Part shown: piece after piece, positions 6,609-10,453 of the stretch | Layout of the letters: each line of letters opens with the position of its first letter | Position numbering within the stretch: the stretch's first letter is position 1 | Assembly (NCBI GenBank): GCA_026988735.1 | Contig: JALSKR010000225.1 | Location: forward strand, 1-10,453 | Source of the DNA: Sulfurimonas sp. | Lineage (GTDB): Bacteria > Campylobacterota > Campylobacteria > Campylobacterales > Sulfurimonadaceae | DNA length: 10,453 bases | Reading direction: 5' to 3' | The notes under the pieces: model-generated | Database searches by the model: none | Seen by the model: only the letters and a program-made list of their open reading frames with translations | What the model was told of the DNA's origin: nothing | Program-made: the position numbers and the translations under genes

Positions 6609-8174
6609 ATGCAGACACCTTTAGAAAATTTTATAGAGTATAAAGCCGATACAGGTATGCAGTGTGGGAATTACTCTATAGATATACCGCCGTTAAAAGA
6701 GGGAGAACAGTACCGTTTTCATTTTGATGCTGTTGCCTGTGTCGGGTGTCGGTGTTGTGAGGTTGCGTGTAATGAACAAAACAACAATCCTGCTGATATT
6801 AAATGGCGCCGTGTCGGAGAGATGGAAGGCGGAGATTTTCCGGCTTTTACCCAAATGTTAAACTCTATGAGCTGTAACCACTGTATAGATCCTGAGTGTC
6901 TTATAGGCTGTCCTACAGAGTCTTATATAAAGATAGCCGAAACGGGCATAGTTGTGCATGATGATGATACATGCATAGGGTGTCAGTACTGCACATGGAA
7001 CTGCCCATATGGTGTGCCTGTCTTTCATGAAGAGCGTAAAATAGTTACAAAATGCCATATGTGCCATGAGCGACTTGACGAGGGTGAGTCTCCTGCCTGT
7101 GTGCAAGCTTGTCCGGCGGGAGCCATTGAAATAGAAGTTGTCAATGTCAAAGAGTGGCTGGAGCGTGACATTGACGAGCAGGCAAATATGCCGTTTTTGC
7201 CGGATGCGCGCATTACAAATTCCACAACACGTTATACTTTGCCTGAGAATCTGCCGGATGACATGAAAGAGATGGATGAACACATCTTAAAACCTGCACA
7301 TAAAGAACTTCCTCTTGTATTTATGACGGTTTTGACACAAATCTCACTCGGTGGTTTTTTGGCACTCTTTTTGGGTGATTTTATGAGCCTGTTCGGATTT
7401 GAGAACACCAATTGGATTATGGCGCTTTTAGTAATGCTTCCTGCTGCGATTGGTCTGCCTCTTTCAGCATTGCATCTTGGACGTCCGTTTTTGGCACTGA
7501 CTGCCATGAAAAATATCAAAACATCCTGGCTCTCCCGCGAGGCATTGGCTTTGGGTGTTTTTACAGGCCTTATGAGTGCTGTTGTGGCAGCATACTTTTT
7601 TGATATTTCAAACCTGTTGCGTTTAATTCTCGAAGCAGTGACTTTAATCGTGGGAATTTATGGAATTTATGCACAAAGTATGATTTATCGCATCCGTGCG
7701 CGTCCTTCCTGGAACAGAATTACAACAAACTTTAAATTTTTCGGTGTGGCATATATCGGAATATTTTTAGTTGCATTTATCAGTTCTGTATCAAGTGTCC
7801 ATGAGGCGATTATTCCTTTGACTACTTTGGGAATGCTCGGGGCTTTGGCGCAGCTCTTTTTTAGTTATGAAGATATAAGAACACTCGATGCAAAAGAAAA
7901 TGAGTACCAACTGCAAAGAACAAAAAGACTTTTAAATGAAAATTTTCATAAGGTCAAAATAATTCGTTTTAGCACGCTACTGCTTGGTGGTGTAGTTTTG
8001 CCGCTTTTTGCCTTGGTCTTTGTCAGTGCTTCGTTACATGTAACGGCTTCGGTTATGCTCTTTTTAGCAATGATTATTGCATTTGTCAGTGAAATCAGTG
8101 ACAGATTTTTATTTTATACCACGGTTGTTCCTCTTGGAATGGCCGGTGGATTTTTTGTAGGAAAACAACGATGA
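6609..8174 (+). CDS. DmsB-DmsC fusion: four-cluster Fe-S protein joined to a quinol-oxidising membrane anchor
   Basis: A 521-aa fusion that should pass electrons from menaquinol to the molybdoenzyme encoded next. Residues about 35-180 are a DmsB-like ferredoxin domain with sixteen cysteines in four groups: C44-x2-C47-x2-C50-x3-C54, C89-x2-C92-x4-C97-x3-C101, C122-x2-C125-x2-C128-x3-C132 and C149-x2-C152-x11-C164-x3-C168, so four [4Fe-4S] clusters; an extra Cys is at 49. From about 234 it is DmsC-like with 8 helices and the family signature HLGRP then SWLSRE (289-311). Separate dmsB and dmsC genes are the classical arrangement. Lys/Arg cluster in loops 2-3, 4-5 and 6-7 and the odd loops have almost none, which places the N-terminal Fe-S domain in the cytoplasm. 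It overlaps nasA by 4 nt (ATGA). Confidence 0.88.
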   Translation: MQTPLENFIEYKADTGMQCGNYSIDIPPLKEGEQYRFHFDAVACVGCRCCEVACNEQNNNPADIKWRRVGEMEGGDFPAFTQMLNSMSCNHCIDPECLIGCPTESYIKIAETGIVVHDDDTCIGCQYCTWNCPYGVPVFHEERKIVTKCHMCHERLDEGESPACVQACPAGAIEIEVVNVKEWLERDIDEQANMPFLPDARITNSTTRYTLPENLPDDMKEMDEHILKPAHKELPLVFMTVLTQISLGGFLALFLGDFMSLFGFENTNWIMALLVMLPAAIGLPLSALHLGRPFLALTAMKNIKTSWLSREALALGVFTGLMSAVVAAYFFDISNLLRLILEAVTLIVGIYGIYAQSMIYRIRARPSWNRITTNFKFFGVAYIGIFLVAFISSVSSVHEAIIPLTTLGMLGALAQLFFSYEDIRTLDAKENEYQLQRTKRLLNENFHKVKIIRFSTLLLGGVVLPLFALVFVSASLHVTASVMLFLAMIIAFVSEISDRFLFYTTVVPLGMAGGFFVGKQR

Positions 8175-10453
8175 TAAGCAAATTAAAAGATTTTTTAGGG
8201 TTTGATATAAAAGAAGAGAAATATAAACTTTCACATGATGAAACATTCGGCATGATAGCTGATGCAAAAAAACCCGACAAATGGGTCTTTTCAACCTGTG
8301 GATACTGTGGCGTCGGCTGTGGGCTTTACATTGGTGTCAAAGATGGAAAAGCAGTCTATACCAAAGGAAATCCAAAACATTTTGTCAATCAGGGCACACT
8401 CTGTCCAAAAGGTCTTTCTGAACATCAGATGCTCAATTCTCCCCATAGAATTCAAACACCGTTAATAAAACAAAACGGTGAGCTGAAACCTGCAACCTGG
8501 GATGAAGCCTTTACAAAAGTGAGCAGTGAGTTTAAAAGAATTCAAAAAGAATATGGAAACAAGGCTGTGTCGGTAATAGGTACAGGACAGTTTTTGACAG
8601 AAGAGTTTTATGCTCTTGGTAAATTTGTGCAGTTGGGACTCAGAACAAACAATTATGACGGCAATACGACTTTATGTATGGCATCTGCCGTTATGGGGTA
8701 CAAACAGTCTCTTGGAAGTGACGGTCCGACAAGTTCGTATGAAGATTTTGCGCTTGCAGATACGATCTTTTTAGTCGGAGCAAATATTGCAGACAATCAT
8801 CCGATACTTACTTTACATGTAAACAAAAATCCTAAGAAAAAAGTCATAGTTATTGACCCGAGAGCTTCTAAAACATCGCAAATGGCTGATGTTTATGTAC
8901 CAATAAAACCGCGTACCGACTTGGCACTTTACAACGGTCTGGCTTATATCGTGATGGAGCAGGGCTGGGAAGATGAAGGCTACATTAAAGCCAATACAAA
9001 CGGTTATAAAGAGCTGAGAAAACATCTTCAGGACTATCCGCCGCAAGAGGTGGCAAATATTACCGGCATAGATGTCAAAACGCTTTATGAACTTGCACGG
9101 GAATTTGTCTCAAGCAAAAGTGTTATCACCGGTTGGACGATGGGTGTGAACCAGTCTTTTATGGGGACAGACACAGTCAGTGCAATTATAAACCTGCATC
9201 TTCTGACAGGGCATATCGGACGAGAAGGAACTGGACCTTTTAGTATAACAGGACAGTGTAATGCGATGGGAACGCGTGAGACAGGGTTTACTTCATCACT
9301 TCCCGGATACAGAAACTTTGGTGATGAAAAAGCTTTAAAAGAGTATGCAAAAATTGTCAATGTTCCAGAGGAGATTATCCCTCGTGAGCGTGGGTATAAA
9401 TATGCCGAAATTATTGATGCAATTGATCGAGGCGAAATAAAAGCATTGTGGATTACAGCGACCAATCCTCTTGTCTCTTTTGTAAACCAGGACAAACTTC
9501 GTAAAACACTGGCAAAACTTGACTTGCTGGTGGTGCAAGATGCCTTTTTAGGAGATACCGCGCAAATAGCAGATGTAGTTTTTGCGGCGGCTACCTGGGG
9601 TGAGAAAGAGGGTGTTTATACGAATTCCGAACGCCGTTGTAATAAAGCAAACAAGGCTGTGGAACCGATAGGTGATGCTAAAAGTGATTTTGATATCATT
9701 CTTGAATTTTCAAAATATTTTGAAGGTGTAAATGAGATGCTTTTTCCAAACTGGAGCCAGCCTCGTGATGCATTTGAGGAGTGGAAAAAGGTAAGCAAAG
9801 GACAGCTGTGTGACTACAGTGGGATGAGCTATGAGCTTATAGAAGAGTTGGGCGGGATTCAATGGCCATGCAATGAGCAGTTTCCAAAGGGGAGTAAAAG
9901 ACTCTATACCAAAGATATTCCTTTTCGAACACCTGATCAAAAAGCGAAACTTTTGTGTGTCGAGTGGCATCCGATGGCAGAGCCTGTGAGTCCTAAGTTT
10001 CCTGTTATTTTAAATACTGGGCGAACAGTTGAGCAGTGGCACACAAGAACAAAAACGAGAGACATAGCCATACTGGATAATTTGGCTCCTGAAGCGTGGG
10101 TAGATATTTCGCCAAAAGATGCCGCAAAACTGAAAGTAAAAAGCGGAGACAGAATGAGTCTTTCATCTGCAAGAGGCAGAGTGGATGATGTTATTGTACG
10201 GGTCACATCAAGTGTAAGAGAAGGAACGGTATTTGTTCCTTTTCATTTTAATGAACAGCTTGTCAATACTTTGACAAATGAGAGCTTTTGTCCAAAGTCA
10301 GGAGAGCCTAATTTTAAGCAGACAGCTATTCAGTTACACTCTCAAAAAGTTCCGCAAGGATTGACACTTGAAGAGAAGCAGTCCAGCGGAGCAATTGCAC
10401 ACCATACAGTAGTGTATGAAGGTGTACAAATAAAAGAAAAAGAAGCTGTGATA
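8171..10453 (+). CDS. nasA: Molybdopterin nitrate reductase catalytic subunit, NasA/NarB type (3' end cut by window edge)
   Basis: Likely reduces nitrate to nitrite at a Mo-bis-MGD centre. The frame is open for 761 codons to the window end. The N-terminal [4Fe-4S] motif is C43-x2-C46-x3-C50-x27-C78 with K80 (CPKG), the electron-relay Lys of the Nap/Nas group. C169 in NTTLCMASAVMGYK is the expected Mo-ligating cysteine. Other family signatures are GQCNAMGTRE (361-370), TNSERR (484-489) and NTGR...QWHT (615-625). The GQCNAMG form is like cyanobacterial NarB. There is no twin-arginine signal (starts MISKLKDFLGF), so it is cytoplasmic, unlike NapA or DmsA. AGGA 8 nt before the ATG and the overlap with dmsBC support the start and coupling. 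Length already exceeds cyanobacterial NarB, so the stop may be near, or an extra C-terminal domain may follow. A different oxyanion substrate cannot be excluded. Confidence 0.87.
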   Translation, partial: MISKLKDFLGFDIKEEKYKLSHDETFGMIADAKKPDKWVFSTCGYCGVGCGLYIGVKDGKAVYTKGNPKHFVNQGTLCPKGLSEHQMLNSPHRIQTPLIKQNGELKPATWDEAFTKVSSEFKRIQKEYGNKAVSVIGTGQFLTEEFYALGKFVQLGLRTNNYDGNTTLCMASAVMGYKQSLGSDGPTSSYEDFALADTIFLVGANIADNHPILTLHVNKNPKKKVIVIDPRASKTSQMADVYVPIKPRTDLALYNGLAYIVMEQGWEDEGYIKANTNGYKELRKHLQDYPPQEVANITGIDVKTLYELAREFVSSKSVITGWTMGVNQSFMGTDTVSAIINLHLLTGHIGREGTGPFSITGQCNAMGTRETGFTSSLPGYRNFGDEKALKEYAKIVNVPEEIIPRERGYKYAEIIDAIDRGEIKALWITATNPLVSFVNQDKLRKTLAKLDLLVVQDAFLGDTAQIADVVFAAATWGEKEGVYTNSERRCNKANKAVEPIGDAKSDFDIILEFSKYFEGVNEMLFPNWSQPRDAFEEWKKVSKGQLCDYSGMSYELIEELGGIQWPCNEQFPKGSKRLYTKDIPFRTPDQKAKLLCVEWHPMAEPVSPKFPVILNTGRTVEQWHTRTKTRDIAILDNLAPEAWVDISPKDAAKLKVKSGDRMSLSSARGRVDDVIVRVTSSVREGTVFVPFHFNEQLVNTLTNESFCPKSGEPNFKQTAIQLHSQKVPQGLTLEEKQSSGAIAHHTVVYEGVQIKEKEAVI

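Noticed and set aside
8032..8045. Perfect 14-bp palindrome CGTTACATGTAACG
   Set aside because: It lies in the coding region of the DmsC part (residues around SLHVTA), far from any promoter and without flanking symmetry; chance is the simplest explanation.
8171..10453. Formate dehydrogenase or periplasmic NapA as the identity of the molybdoenzyme
   Set aside because: There is no C/U-H catalytic pair as in formate dehydrogenases, the Mo-ligand region reads TLCMASAV as in Nas/Nap, and a Tat signal needed for NapA is absent.

Overview
The window looks like a chromosomal segment of a mesophilic, chemolithotrophic Campylobacterota bacterium, probably Sulfurimonas or a close relative. This is inferred from the AT-rich base composition, the very AT-rich spacers, the tightly overlapping genes, and the combination of genes. 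No ribosomal or other marker gene is present to fix the taxon. The theme is inorganic nitrogen: nitrate/nitrite uptake, nitrate and nitrite assimilation, and a divergent heme-copper enzyme that looks like an unusual nitric oxide reductase.

Minus-strand unit (1-2823): a NarK-type nitrate/nitrite transporter followed, after a 9-nt gap, by a siroheme/[4Fe-4S] nitrite reductase (nirA). The 3' end of nirA runs off the left edge. A 212-nt spacer (2824-3035) separates this unit from a divergent plus-strand operon. The spacer holds a perfect FNR-type palindrome (TTGAT-N4-ATCAA) placed where a class II activator site would sit for the plus-strand operon.

Plus-strand unit 1 (3036-6532): a two-gene heme-copper oxidoreductase core and three small membrane-protein genes. 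Subunit II has the CuA cupredoxin fold signature, but every CuA ligand position is replaced. Subunit I keeps the heme ligands and the HH pair, but the helix VI CuB histidine is Asp and the following active-site Tyr/Glu position is also Asp. The pattern does not fit a proton-pumping O2 reductase and recalls uncharacterised NOR-like branches of the superfamily. The three downstream genes encode a 201-aa two-TM protein of unknown family, a YcxB-like protein and a 32-aa single-TM microprotein. All are packed with 9-nt gaps or overlaps and so are probably translationally coupled.

Plus-strand unit 2 (6574-10453): a TATAAT box precedes a DmsB-DmsC fusion (four [4Fe-4S] clusters plus an 8-TM quinol anchor) that overlaps by 4 nt a NasA/NarB-type molybdopterin nitrate reductase truncated by the right edge. 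Neither has a Tat signal, and the charge distribution of the anchor puts the Fe-S domain in the cytoplasm. This suggests a membrane-anchored, quinol-fed assimilatory nitrate reductase.

Together: NarK imports nitrate, the NasA-DmsBC complex reduces it to nitrite, and NirA reduces nitrite to ammonium. The heme-copper enzyme may remove NO formed from nitrite under low oxygen, with FNR-type control. That last link is inference.
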